From: Enoplolaimus lenunculus
Lineage: Eukaryota; Nematoda; Enoplea; Enoplida; Thoracostomopsidae
Direction: 5' to 3'
Length of the DNA: 64,000 bases
Assembly (NCBI GenBank): GCA_030248215.1
Contig: JASANG010000693.1
Coordinates: 62,001 to 126,000, forward strand
The notes under the pieces are model-generated. The model was not told the DNA's origin. It searched no databases and saw only the letters and a program-made list of their open reading frames with translations. Every line of letters starts with the position of its first letter. Positions within the stretch are counted from its first letter, which is position 1. Both the position numbers and the translations under genes were made by a program. This document shows positions 1 to 10,655 of this stretch, one piece after another.

Positions 1-185
1 GTGATCCATGCCAGTCCGCCAACTTCTTGACGTGGTGGACGTCTTGCAGCTTGAGATACGGATGTCCTGAGTATCTGTAATCCTTAAATAAACATGCGGT
101 AAAGCTTTGTGACAAATGACACTTATAACATTATCAACTGTTGTTAACCATTTTTTGATTGTGCCTTGATTCTTTGAAACGAGCC

Positions 186-509
186 TAAAGCCCCATGTAA
201 TCGTGCAAATTTTTGCAGCGAAAACTTGCAGTTGCAATTTGCACGTGCAATTTCTTAACAGAACGTACTTGCAGCTGCAACTTACAGCTGTCAGTTTTGG
301 GTAATCGTGCAAGATTCTGCAGCGAAAACTTGCAGTTGCAATTTGCACGTGCAATTTCTTGACAGAACGTACTTGCAGCTGCAACTTACAGCTGTCAGTT
401 TTGGGTAATCGTGCAAGATTCTGCAGCGAAAACTTGCAGTTGCAATTTGCACGTGCAATTTCTTGACAGGACGTACTTGCAGCTGCAACTTACAACTGTC
501 AGTTTTGGT
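186..509. repeat. 104-bp tandem repeat, three copies, at an inverted-repeat element end
   Basis: Three direct units start near 198, 302 and 406, each about 104 bp and nearly identical (rich in TTGCAG and TGCAAC words). The left border TAAAGCCCCATGTAATCG resembles the terminus of the element at 3990-4270, so this looks like a member of that family with an internally amplified segment. The right terminus is not clear. Confidence 0.75.
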
Positions 510-1061
510 CAAAACACAACAAGAGCATCATGAAATGTTAGGATCTTTAAGATAAAACAACTTCAGAACACCAATTCAACCCACCTGGAGGGGCATCGGC
601 GAGTTTTGGTGCAGCAGAGGTGTGCGTAACCTCATGTTTGAAAGTAAGAATCCGAATGGTTAAAACATGAAACAGTCTGATTCTCAACAAAATATAAGCG
701 CATTTATTTAGTTTGCCAACTCTCTGCTTGCACGAAGGGCGAAAATTTTTGAAAATTTTTAACTTGATTTTTGAATGACCAGCTTTAAAGTATTAGCACA
801 GTTGTAGAAACGGTTTTAAAACAACGATGAATTTAATTAAAATTTGAAGAAAAATTTCAGTAGCCCCTCAAGAAAGTATTGTCTTCAATTAACAACTGTG
901 TGGTCATATAAGGATGTAAGTAGCTTCCTGAAAGCAGTTGCCGATCAAATCTTCTGGTGATTTGCGTTTTAATGAAGTTTTGCTATATAGCTTCAATAAA
1001 TTTTTCAAACGTTCAATAAATTTTTCAAACGAAATTTACTTGAAACAACAAAATTTCAAAC
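510..1061. other. AT-rich non-coding stretch
   Basis: No open frame of coding character. A short direct duplication (TTCAATAAATTTTTCAAACG) occurs at about 1000-1030. Nothing else was recognised. Confidence 0.4.
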
Positions 1062-1194
1062 CCAGCTGCAAATCAAGTTTGACTCGCTAAATCGCACGTT
1101 TGACTCGGATGGAGGCGAATTTTGACTCAGTTTGTGTAGTCCCGTAAAGTCTATTTCGGAGGGAGTCAATTTGACTCACCATTTTTTGCAGTGT
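1062..1194. repeat. Short GAGTCAA-rich dispersed repeat, copy 1
   Basis: It contains four GACTC/GAGTC words and ends ATTTTTTGCAGTG. The same sequence in the opposite orientation is at 34842-34985, starting CACTGCAAAAAATG. The shared order and border suggest a small non-autonomous DNA transposon. Confidence 0.6.
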
Positions 1195-1724
1195 GGTTGA
1201 ATGTAACTTGAGCCTGAGTTAAAGCTACAAACACCGCTCAGCAGCTCGGTGAAAAATTTCGAAGATTATGAAATTCAAAGTGAAAATGAATTGAAAGTTA
1301 AACGAAAAACTTTGAAATGTTTATTATAACGAACTCTGCTGCAATTAAGACTTAAGCGTTTCAAGACGAAAAATATTATAATTAATTTGAAAACAATATT
1401 ATTTTATTACAGCGATAAAGCAAAAGTGTTATTCTGCGAAAATTATAAGTCGCAAACTTTGAAATCGTTGACCAACGGCAATAGTTTTCTTGATTAATTT
1501 CAACAATTTATTAAATTTCTTTGAGACAAATTATCTTGTCAAATGCATATTTCAAAATTGAAACAAAAAGATTAATATGAAATTAAAAGTAAAATCAAAT
1601 TCCAAATCATTTTGCATATAATCCTCTTTTATTGCAAAACGATTTGTTTGCAGCTTTCTCTTATGCTTTTAGTACTTTTTTTACTGAATAATTTCACAAA
1701 AACAAGTCTGTCTACTTGACCGAC

Positions 1725-2094
1725 GACCCATGTAGAGATCACAGGAGGAACGTTTTTCTGCGGGACTGCAGTAGAGTAAGCTTAACCTTTAGGCTAATTT
1801 TTTTTGTTAGGCCTAGGCTCCAGTTTAGGTGTAAGCTCATTGTTACGCTTAGGCATTAGGTTTAGGCTAAGGTGTAAGCTCATTCTTACGCTTAAGCATT
1901 AGACTTAGGCTAAGGTGTAAGCTTATTCTTACGCTTGGGTTTTCGGCTTAAGGTGTAATCTCATTCTTACGCTTTGGTTTTAGGCTTAGCTTAAAGTGTA
2001 AGCTCATTCTTACGCTTATGTTTTAGGCTTAGCCTTAGGTTTAACAATTACAGCCTATCCGGAAAACGGACCGGCCCTGTTCTATACATGGGCC
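1725..2094. mobile_element. GGCCCATGTAAAG-type MITE with expanded TTAGGC-like array
   Basis: The left terminus GACCCATGTAGAGATC and the right terminus (inverted) GGCCCATGTATAGAAC are imperfect inverted repeats. Inside, 1780-2045 holds about six units of roughly 40 bp built from TTAGGCTTAGG-like words and GTAAGCTCATTCTTACGCTT. This is the largest expansion of the array among the copies here. No clear target duplication flanks it. Confidence 0.7.
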
Positions 2095-2340
2095 ACGTTT
2101 ATATGCTGCAGAAAACTAATTCAAAACAAATCTGTATACTGTGGGAACAGAGAGCTATCAGAAGATATTAATTTTGCATCGCTGAGTAATTTGTGTATCA
2201 AACTGTGAACCGTGAAACTTCGATATGACGAGAAAATCTCGAATGACAAGAATAGTCAGATTTTACTATATTATATTTAGTAAATTTAAACTCAAATATA
2301 TATAACCTTGACACTGGTACTAATTTAAAATCGTAGCCTG
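2095..2340. other. AT-rich non-coding, nothing recognised
   Basis: No gene, tRNA or repeat could be supported in this stretch. Confidence 0.3.
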
Positions 2341-2342
2341 TC

Positions 2343-3115
2343 GTAGGGTCACCACATATTCGCCGTTAATTCTTCAAAGCCAAAATACAGGTAAGCTAGC
2401 AATGGAGTCCACCCAAACTTTGCGACAAAACGGATTCGGTTTCAGATATGAACATTTGAAAATATCTTCGTTCAAAGCCTAAACACAGGTAGCTAGCAAA
2501 CGCGTATTTATTCAACACAAACTATGCGACGACACAGATCCAATTTCATGCATAAACATTTAAAAATGTTTTCAATAGATTATACTAAAACCAGATATTT
2601 CACTCTAACTGAGGTGAACATACCACTGTATATCGAAGTTGGGTTGCACTTACCTGGGCCCATATTCTCAAATGCATGCAGCACCTATCACAAGTTAGTA
2701 ATAGGTTTTCAAACTAACGAACTGGTGCAATGACAGATCTCGAAATTTGTACAGTAGCAGAGAAAATCGAAATCAAAAAATGTGCTGAATTTCAAATCTC
2801 ACTATTTCGTGCTTCGACAGTTACAAGGCCTATCATCAACTGGTAATAGGTGCTACACACATTTGAGAATACGAGCTCTGATTAATAGACATCAACTAAA
2901 TACAAAATGTCCGCTCCGACTATTTTTAAAGCAAAACTCAAACTATTCCGTGCTTCGACAGTTACAAGGCCTATCATCAACTGGTAATAGGTGCAACACA
3001 CATTTGAGAATACGAGCTCTGAATAGACATCAACTAAATACAAAATGTCTGCTCCGACTATTTTGAAAACAAAACTCAAATGCAAACGCGTATTTATTCA
3101 GCACCAACTTCGCTG
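2343..3115. repeat. Duplicated repeat block; 141-bp tandem pair inside
   Basis: Two near-identical 141-bp units lie at about 2790-2930 and 2931-3075 (CGTGCTTCGACAG at 2808 and 2949). Each holds TATCATCAACTGGTAATAGG followed by ATTTGAGAATACG. Related words occur at 25215-25265, 47070-47090 and 52735-52800. Partial units (GCGTATTTATTCA) flank the pair at about 2500 and 3090. The short frames here are repeat-derived. Confidence 0.65.
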
Positions 3116-3989
3116 TTAAAACAGGATCGATTTCGAAAGCTGAAACCCAAAAATCAAGCATCCAATAAGTAAGCAGGATTAAGCTATGAGACGAAAATCC
3201 TATAACCGGAGTTCATATCGCTTGATCAACTTGTAAAGCAAGTAAAATTGCTACCTCTATGCGGGCCAGTAGCTAAGTGGGGGGGCTAGGGGTCTCAGCT
3301 TCCTCCTGAAAAAAAATTTAGCTTCCCTAGAAAATTTTCAACTTTGCTTGCAAGTCAACCCTGCAATGCCCCGTGAAAGTTTTTTAGCCCCCTCCCCTCG
3401 CAAGGCGAGCTAGCTAGTGACCTGCCACTATGCTGCCAAGATTATCGAAGCCCAATCTTCAATAATCAGAGGATTTATCAGCCACGGATGCCTAAATTTG
3501 TAAACATTTCTCGTATTAGCAAATGTGATACTGGCTTGATCGCAGCCAGTAAAACTTCATATAATCTTCTACTGCAATATATTTGACCTCAAATAATTTC
3601 CAAAGCAGCTTAGAACGTTGATGCTATACTCCAATCAGGTTACTATTCACGCAAAGCCGTTTTAGGCAAGATTTATTAAACGATTAGGTTTATACCAAAA
3701 CAATTTTTTTAGCGCACAGCCAAGCTTATAATATTAAATGTTCTACAAAGCCGTTATCGTCACATATTCGATAGCATTTCCAGGTAGAAATTTTGCCAAT
3801 TCGGGCAAAGTAGGTATTGCTATTTTTAGTTAATTCTTAAAACCGCAACATTAGCTAATCTATGCTAAAGTGTTGATAACTTGTATTTGGAGTCTAAAAA
3901 TATGCAAATATTGCTAGACATATTTAGTATCCTAAGACTAAGGTAATTAAAAGTAATTTTAGTTCAAATCGCCATTTTCCGTTTCAGTA
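3116..3989. other. Non-coding; C-rich repeat at 3276-3425
   Basis: 3276-3425 has C/G-rich borders (GGGGGGGCTAGG; AGCCCCCTCCCCTCG) separated by AT-rich sequence. It resembles 4918-5000 and 10496-10655, so it is probably one dispersed family. The rest shows nothing recognisable. Confidence 0.4.
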
Positions 3990-4270
3990 TAAAGCCCTAT
4001 TCGCGCGTGCAAGTTTTTGCGGCGAAAACTTGAAGCTGCAAATTGCACGCAGAACTTGCATTTTTTCATCAGTCAATGAGAAAGCGGCTGCAATAAATTC
4101 ATCGAACTTGCATGATTATTCACACATGTGAACTAAATTCCTATCTATGATTTTAAAATGAATTATATCCAGCTGCAAGTTTTTCAAACCGCATTTTGGA
4201 CAAAACGTGCAAGTGCAATTGCAGATGCAAGTACTCGCTGCAAAAACGTGCACGTGTGAATAGGGCTTTA
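3990..4270. mobile_element. MITE with TAAAGCCCTATTC inverted ends
   Basis: The left end TAAAGCCCTATTCGCGCGTG and the right end (inverted) TAAAGCCCTATTCACACGTG pair over about 30 bp with few mismatches. The element is 281 bp and has no coding capacity. The superfamily is unknown; the target duplication is unclear. Confidence 0.75.
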
Positions 4271-5168
4271 ATCTTGTTAGTTCGATATTAAGAATGCAAA
4301 TTTGTACAAAAATTACTTGCTCAAGACAACAGCGTGCAGTGAGCAAAGTGGGCTGGACGGCCACAAGCTGGGTTCATTTGTTACGGCTATTCGACTCTGT
4401 CTCGTTGAATCATCGTTGATGATTCGTCAATTTTATCTTAATCTCTTCCACATCGAGTAGACTGTGAGCAACTATAGAACAAAATAAGTAAAATAATACA
4501 CAATGCACAGCGTTTAACAATTACTACATACGCATCTGCACTGCGTAAAATTTCCAACAAAGTGACAGCCGCGTCGGGCTCTAGCGTCAAGCGTTTTTAG
4601 CTGAATGGTGATGGTATTAACACCTCCCACCAGTGAGACTGCGATTCGAATATTGTCGTAAAATTAGTTCTTGTTTATAAATCGTAAATATTCATGTGAG
4701 AAAAGGTTAAATATTTTAGTTGTATTGTTTCGGTGTCAGCTGCATGACACAGTCACTACTAACTGTCGCACCTGAGTACGCAAATAAAAGCCTATACTGA
4801 GCAACAGTAATACCAGATTTTAAATTGATTCATTGAATTTGGCCTTTTTCACAGTACAGGTTTGTCTACCTTCAAATATCTGTTACCCAAAATAAAAAAT
4901 GGGCTTGACTTTTAGTCGGTCCAGTAGCCAAAGAGGGGCCAGGGGGCGCTCACCCCCCTGGAAAAATTTTGGCCCCTCCCCCTAGAAAATTATGTTCAAG
5001 TTTTCGTCATTGATACAACACAGTTCAGATCGTTAGGATAATGAAAATTTTTGACACAGCTGATTTTAAGAAAAACAATGCGTATGAATATCTATTTTTC
5101 AACTTTAAATGGTGCGGAAAAATTAGTCGGATTTCAACAAAGATGGATTGTTGTGCAAAAGTGTTAAT
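4271..5168. other. Non-coding; fragment of C-rich repeat at 4918-5000
   Basis: AT-rich sequence without a supported gene. 4918-5000 (CCAGTAGCCAAAGAGGGGCC onward) resembles the left part of the element at 10496-10655. Confidence 0.35.
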
Positions 5169-5422
5169 CACTGTAAGTTTCAGTGGGTTGATTTTAACTC
5201 AGAATGAGTTGAATCACTCAGTCTGAGTCAGGACATCAGAACACAGAATTTTGAGTTGATTTAATTCATTCTGAGTTTATTAATCAACCCCACCCGTAGT
5301 CAACTTAACTCAGAGTGAGAATCAACTCAATTCAGGGTAAGTTAATGTTTAAGAACTAGTATTAATTCAGAAATGACCAACTCGCTAGCTGTAATTGATT
5401 AATCAACTCGTTGGCATTTAGT
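5169..5422. mobile_element. GAGTTGA-rich MITE, copy 1
   Basis: It begins CACTGTAAGTTTCAGTGGGT and ends near GTTGGCATTTAGTG, the degraded inverse of the same terminus. Inside are many GAGTTGA/TCAACTC words in both orientations, so the element can fold back on itself. Other copies are at 7716, 9187 and 35197. Confidence 0.7.
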
Positions 5423-5751
5423 GGATATCCGCAATAGCTGTACCCACGAACAGGTACGTTTAGCTCAAAGCATTAGTTCAGAAACCAAAATAGGGCTAAG
5501 ACCGCGTTGGGAATTACTATTTTGGTGCCTAACAGTTGTATACAGCGTAACCGGGTCAGGTCAGCAGGTAACCTAAAATTGTTGAGTGGTCAAAAAATTT
5601 CGGACAGTACTTCGCTCTCCTAAAAATGCGGGGATATTGGAAGATATACTCCACAGCTTCTCGGGAACCGGTCACGTTGATAAGCTTTTACCTTGTTCGA
5701 TCGTGGAAGTAAATATATTTTCTCGCTTACAAAAAACGTTTAAATGTGTGG

Positions 5752-5915
5752 AGCCCATTTAAAGATCAGGAGCAGAACGTTTTTCTGTGGAACTGCAATA
5801 GAGTAGCATAAACTTATTTTTTTTTTGCTTGAGGCTTACGTTTAGGCTTAGGATTAGGCTTAGAAATATGCTTATACTATTGTTACGGCGCCTGTTTCGG
5901 CTATAGCTTTTCTAT
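5752..5915. mobile_element. Truncated GGCCCATGTAAAG-type MITE
   Basis: The left terminus GAGCCCATTTAAAGATCAGG is followed by the family's AACGTTTTTCTGTGG block and a short TTAGGC-like array. The right terminus is missing or degraded. Confidence 0.6.
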
Positions 5916-6426
5916 AAAAGTACTAGTTTTATTTGAGAATATCCGGCAATTCAAATATCTAAAATATTCATGTTTCAAAAATACAAAAATAATGAATGAT
6001 AAAATATTTGACTATGCGATGTGGCTTAAGACTAAACGCTAAAATCACATTTTGTGTAGAAAACAATGTACCAAAAACGGCCTTATATCCGTAATCTTAA
6101 CCAGAATTCGGTGTTTTACTGACGTTGAAAAGCAACAGATATATAGGAAATATTATAATTTGGCCAAACTTGAGTCTAAGCTCAAAATCCGTATAATCTT
6201 TTAAGCAGTTGTAAACATTGAAAAATGAATAGTATCGAATAGTCGTTACGCGGCCGAAATAACGTAAGCAATTATTCTTGTTTGTTCAAATACCAGTAAA
6301 AGCTTATAAAGCAGTGGTTTAAGCTGTTAGGAGAAACGCAGATTATTTCGAATGATAGCATCGTAGGAAAGGTTAATTATAGATGAGGATGATCAGATGC
6401 GGGTAATGTGTCTCAACACGGAGTTA

Positions 6427-6826
6427 CTGTATATAGTGACCCGAATAAGAGGGGGGTAATACAAAGGGAATCCCCATTTTGTGTTCCAATCAATAGCAGT
6501 CCGTACCCCTAATAAGAAGCCTTAAGCGGATACAGTCTCTAAACACTAACTGTAGTCTATAAATGTCAATTATCCCTGATTGTACTGGTTAAATGACTCC
6601 AGGAGTAACTAAAGTTGAGTTCGAACCTTTGAAGCGTACTTAAGTTTTGGAAGAACATTAGTAAGTGTACCCTTGCATTATCGCTTTAGTTATTGATACA
6701 AGACAAGTAAACGTTTAATTCAACGGATAGTTCCAATACCGGATATATCAGTAACAAAGGGCGGCGGAAATTACAGTCCGTAACCGAATAACCAGGTGGT
6801 ACCCTCTGGACAGGCCAAATAAAATA
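6427..6826. mobile_element. CTGTA-TGACCCG MITE, right end degraded
   Basis: The left end CTGTATATAGTGACCCGAAT follows a TA. The interior (GGTCCCCATTTTG-like, AATCAATAG, AGTCCGTA) matches the copies at 9652 and 61710. The right inverted terminus is absent here, so the copy is truncated near 6826. Confidence 0.65.
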
Positions 6827-6970
6827 CGTCTTTGAAATTAAGCTGCCGTGGATTTGTGAAACCGAAAATCCTGCTCCGATTAGATGATTTTAAACATCTG
6901 CCAACAGGACGGCACTGGAACAAAACTACTACAAACATACTAAGGTTGTTTTTTTCCGTAAAAAATATGA

Positions 6971-7044
6971 CCAGAAAAAATTATTTTTTTCCATTTTTTC
7001 CGGAAAAAATGGAAAAATTGGAAAAAAAAACAATTTTTTTCTGG
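6971..7044. repeat. Near-perfect 74-bp AT-rich palindrome
   Basis: Two arms meet at TTTTCCGGAAAA centred on 7000/7001. The outer edges are CCAGAAAAAA and TTTTTTCTGG. The arms are homopurine/homopyrimidine-like, with small length differences in the A and T runs. It could form a cruciform or hairpin. Confidence 0.75.
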
Positions 7045-7715
7045 TAATTCTGTTCCGGCCAACTACTCTGAAACATACGCTGCAATGATTACAGGAGGCA
7101 AAGGTAACCAGTTTTTGTAATAATCGTTGGTTGAACGTTTTCGTCGACGTTCTCTTGCGGTGACTCCCGTTTTCGCTCGTGGTTCACACTAGAGGATCCA
7201 GACCGGAGGTGCTGAAGGGCGTACGCTCTGCCATATGCCTTTAACCAGTTTAATTCCAACCGTCTGACAGAAATTCCTGCTAGATTTGAATATATAAAAA
7301 CGGTTCCAAGGGCCGTTATGCGATAATCATAGCAGTTCAGTAGTGTGCATTGAAAATGAAAAATAACAAATTTTATTAAATCCTGATTATTTTGCCCATA
7401 CCTTTATTATTGCAGCTTGTGAAACCAAATTATTTTCGTTCTGATACCTAAAATATTTAATATATTTCCAAAAATTTATTTTAAGTAAAATTTAAATATT
7501 AACCATATTTAGATAATGTGATTGGTTAGTTATTGATATTCTGAAAGCTAACGTTTGTTATTACATATTGAAATTTAAAATTTATATTATTAACAACGCT
7601 TTCTCGCATAGAGATGTATTTGTGTAAATTCCAGTCTCAGTTGATTAATCAATACAGAGAACGAATTAATAGTCATTTCTGGTTATTTCTGAGGTAAACA
7701 ATAACTAATTACACA
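7045..7715. other. Non-coding, nothing recognised
   Basis: A slightly GC-richer patch at 7130-7220 precedes AT-rich sequence. No gene or RNA is supported. Confidence 0.3.
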
Positions 7716-8625
7716 CACTGTAAATTTCAGTGAGTTGATTGTGATTTAGAATGAGTTGAATCACTCAGTCTGAATAATCTGAGTTAATGAACCAAATCAA
7801 CCAGAGTCAAGTTAACTCAGAGTGAGAAACAACTCAACTTAGAGTGAGTTTATGTTTTCTGATATTAATTCAGAAACAACCAACTCGGCAGCTGAATTGA
7901 TTAATCAACTCATTGGAATTTACAGTACACTCTGAGCAGATTTAATTCCGGGTGAGTTGATTAATTGACTAATAATGAGTTCAAATTTTTCGTAATTCCC
8001 GAGTTCTAAAACATCTATTTCAGACTCTAGTATTCAACTCATTTTGAATTAAAATCAATCCACTACAATTTATGGAGCATCCACGTTATAACGCTCGCGA
8101 AAAAGTAAAAAATTGTCCTGTCCCTCCGAGGATCAACGTTGTGTGAACAGAGTGGGCTAAGACAGTAGGTCTTACGCGAATAACTTATCCTTACAGAGTA
8201 CCGACAATAAACATAGCCAGTTTGGAAGCTTATATTTGTCTTAACCTTACGGCAATAACATGTTTTTGTCCCTATGCCATATGCACAGTGTACAAATTTA
8301 CTGAGACCCTCCGAAGGAACTATTTAAACAAAACTGTGTGCGTGTATATACGCAAACTTCACACATTTCAAATAAAACGCTATAACTATATCTGCATTAC
8401 TGCACATACCTTAAAATGTCCAAACAGCCCAAAAAACGCCATGTGTTTTGTCCGAGTCCCTTACGACAGACTGCGGACAAACACCACTATCTAAGCACTC
8501 CATTATTTATGTCCAGACACTCTAGCTACAATTGTAAAACGTACTCTCTTTGTAGGGGTAAACTGGACATTTTTTTGCATCTGCGCAAGCGTTATAACGT
8601 GGATGCTCCATTACAGTGTATAAAA
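7716..8625. mobile_element. Two adjacent GAGTTGA-rich MITE copies, the second interrupted
   Basis: Copy A spans 7716 to about 7929 (CACTGTAAATTTCAGTGAGT to GGAATTTACAGTA). Copy B follows from about 7930 and its right end is split: AATTTA at about 8067-8072 and TTACAGTGTA at 8611-8620 are the two halves of one terminus, separated by the 538-bp element at 8073-8610. Confidence 0.7.
8073..8610. mobile_element. 538-bp TGGAGCATCCACG element with TTA target duplication (PIF/Harbinger-like)
   Basis: The terminal inverted repeats TGGAGCATCCACGTTATAAC and its exact inverse bound the element and extend about 25 bp with slight mismatch. TTA is directly repeated at 8070-8072 and 8611-8613, and removing the element restores the AATTTACAGTGTA terminus of the host repeat. 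A 3-bp TTA duplication is typical of PIF/Harbinger; assignment rests on that alone. The short frames inside show no transposase similarity. Confidence 0.8.
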
Positions 8626-8703
8626 CAACGCAGCAAAGGTTGGGCGTTATATGTTCCATATTTAACAATTGTTAATACCAAAAGTGGATAATGACAAGCG
8701 TGT

Positions 8704-8751
8704 GCAACTCTTGGGGTCCCGCGTGGTACAACATGTACTACCGGGAGTTGC
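8704..8751. other. Hairpin-forming inverted repeat
   Basis: GCAACTC pairs with GAGTTGC, CCCG with CGGG, and GGTAC with GTAC around an AACAT loop. A T-run follows at 8753. The function is unknown. Confidence 0.5.
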
Positions 8752-8786
8752 GTTTTTGGCCGACCCCCCCTTGTTTTATTATCTGC

Positions 8787-8965
8787 GGCCCATGTAAAAA
8801 GATCAGGGGAGAAACGTTTTTCTGTGGGACTGCAGTAGAGAAACCTTAAGCTTCAGAGTATTTTTTTGGCTTGGCTTAGGCTTTAGACTTAGGTTTAGGA
8901 ATATGCTCATTTTTACGCTTATGCTTATGCTTTAGGAATATGCTTATCCTTTCTTTACGTCGGCC
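8787..8965. mobile_element. GGCCCATGTAAAG-type MITE with 8-bp target duplication
   Basis: The 179-bp copy starts GGCCCATGTAAAAAGATCAG and ends CTTTACGTCGGCC. The flanks TTATCTGC (8779-8786) and TTAACTGC (8966-8973) match at 7 of 8 bases. A short TTAGGC-like array fills the middle. Confidence 0.75.
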
Positions 8966-9186
8966 TTAACTGCGATACCGGGAATAGGTTTAAAAACCGA
9001 CCTGGTAATGGCTGGACAAGTACTATACCACACAGTTTGTTCACTTCATATACCACATCGACTTTTTAGTTGAGCATTTTCTAAAACTATTACTCAGGGT
9101 TCCTGATATGTATATAATGCAAAAAAAATCCGCTGGCTTCTAGCTCGCAAGGTTTAATTCCCTCTGTTGATGTTATACCACAGATA

Positions 9187-9437
9187 CACTCTAAATTCCA
9201 ATGAGTTGATTAATCAATTCAGCTAGCGAGTTAGTTATTTCCCAACAATATCGCTAAACATTAACTCACTCCGAGTTGAGTTGATTCTTACTCTGAGTTC
9301 AATAGACTCTGGCTGAGTTGATTAATTAATTCAGAATGAATTGAATTAACTCAAAATTCTGACTTCTGAAAGTCCTAACTCAGATTGAGTGATTGAACAC
9401 ATTCTGAGTTAAAATCAAGTCACTGAAATTTACAGTG
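9187..9437. mobile_element. GAGTTGA-rich MITE with TA target duplication
   Basis: The 251-bp copy has termini CACTCTAAATTCCAATGAGT and, inverted, CACTGTAAATTTCAGTGACT. It is flanked by TA at 9185-9186 and 9438-9439. A TA duplication fits Tc1/mariner-type MITEs; that assignment is inference. Confidence 0.75.
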
Positions 9438-9620
9438 TAGGGTTCATTCCAAGCCCATCCCGAATGCAAATCTTTAATAGATCTCCCGCATTTAGTTAAT
9501 TTGCCTCTGAGACTGACAGAGCGGAAAAGAAAATTATTCTCGTTTCCCTGGTAATTACTGTTTACAATTTGACTCACAGGCAACCGATATTTATGATATA
9601 TGACGCAAGCGAGAATACCT

Positions 9621-10029
9621 GGCCAATGTAAACAACAGGGGCGGAACAGTACTGTAGTGACCCGTATAGAGGGGGCTAATAAGAAGAAGGGGTCCCCATT
9701 TTGAGTCCCAATCAATAGGAGTCCGTATCCCTAATAAGAGTCATTAAATTGGACAGAGTCCCTAAACCGTAATTATAGTCCGTAAAGATACATATAAGTA
9801 AGGCTGGGTGGTGGAGGGCCGGTTGAAAATAAATAACAGTCCATAGCCGAATAACAAGAGGGGAGTACACTCTGGGGAGGCCAAATAAATGTCAGTCCCC
9901 CTCTTATTCGGCTCGCTACAGTATTATATATAAGCATATTTCTAAGCCTAAGCCTAAAAGCCAAGCGAACAATTATACTCTTTTCTACTCCCACAGAAAA
10001 ACGTTCTGCCCCTGATCTTTACATGGGCC
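9621..10029. mobile_element. GGCCCATGTAAAG-type MITE carrying a nested element
   Basis: The left terminus GGCCAATGTAAACAACAGGG and the right terminus (inverted) GGCCCATGTAAAGATCAGGG bound the element. The flanks GAATACCT (9613-9620) and GAATACCA (10030-10037) match at 7 of 8. The element is in inverse orientation relative to the 38291 copy and is interrupted by the TA-flanked element at 9652-9921. Confidence 0.8.
9652..9921. mobile_element. CTGTAGTGACCCG MITE nested in another MITE, TA duplication
   Basis: The 270-bp element has termini CTGTAGTGACCCGTATAGAG and, inverted, CTGTAGCGAGCCGAATAAGA. TA flanks it at 9650-9651 and 9922-9923. Removing it restores GGAACAGTATTATA, which matches the uninterrupted copy near 35820. 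Confidence 0.82.
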
Positions 10030-10495
10030 GAATACCATTATATAAAAATTTCGTTATTATTTTGTTTCGGTTAAAAATATGCCTACAAATCTATGAACTC
10101 TGATATTTACAGAATAACAAATTTCGTCACAAATTTCTGGAGAGACAAACACATTTTCTCGCTACGGTCGCTCACAAAAAAAACCTTTAAAGGAGACCTT
10201 CCGAAATAAAATCATATATACTTGATTGGTTTAGGTTATGTAAACTTTTTAAAAACGTTCGAATGTATATTTGGTTTAATAGGTTGACAAGTTAGCGACT
10301 GAAAATGGATTTTGGAATATGCAACGCGAATTTCAATCCAGTGCGATGATTCTGCTCTAGCGGGGGTAGTATGGCCAAGATTAAAAAGTCGTCAAAATTT
10401 TACATTGATGCTGGGCCACATGGAGCAATGGATGAAAATTGCAGACTTATATTTTAAAGATGTACAACTTGCAATTCCGGTTCATGGCTTCTGTG

Positions 10496-10655
10496 AAGGC
10501 CCGTAGCCAGCCCACCTTGCTAGGGGGCTAAGATTTTTTAGCTGGAGCATCGAAACGTTTTCAATGACTTGCAAACAAGGCTGAAAGTCCTCTAGGGGGA
10601 CAACATTTTTCCAGGGGAGGCTCAGCCCCCTGGCCCCCCTTTGGCTTCGGGCCCG
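10496..10655. mobile_element. Short element with GGCCCGTAGCC-type inverted ends
   Basis: The left AGGCCCGTAGCCAGCC and the right (inverted) GCGGGCCCGAAGCCAAAG are imperfect inverted repeats. The G/C-rich ends recur at 3276-3425 and 4918-5000. Confidence 0.5.

Noticed and set aside
186-509. CRISPR-like array
   Set aside because: The units are contiguous 104-bp direct repeats without unique spacers, in animal DNA.
8222-8691. Two overlapping frames of about 90 codons
   Set aside because: They lie within or across the edge of the Harbinger-like element, have no transposase motifs and no coding-like composition.
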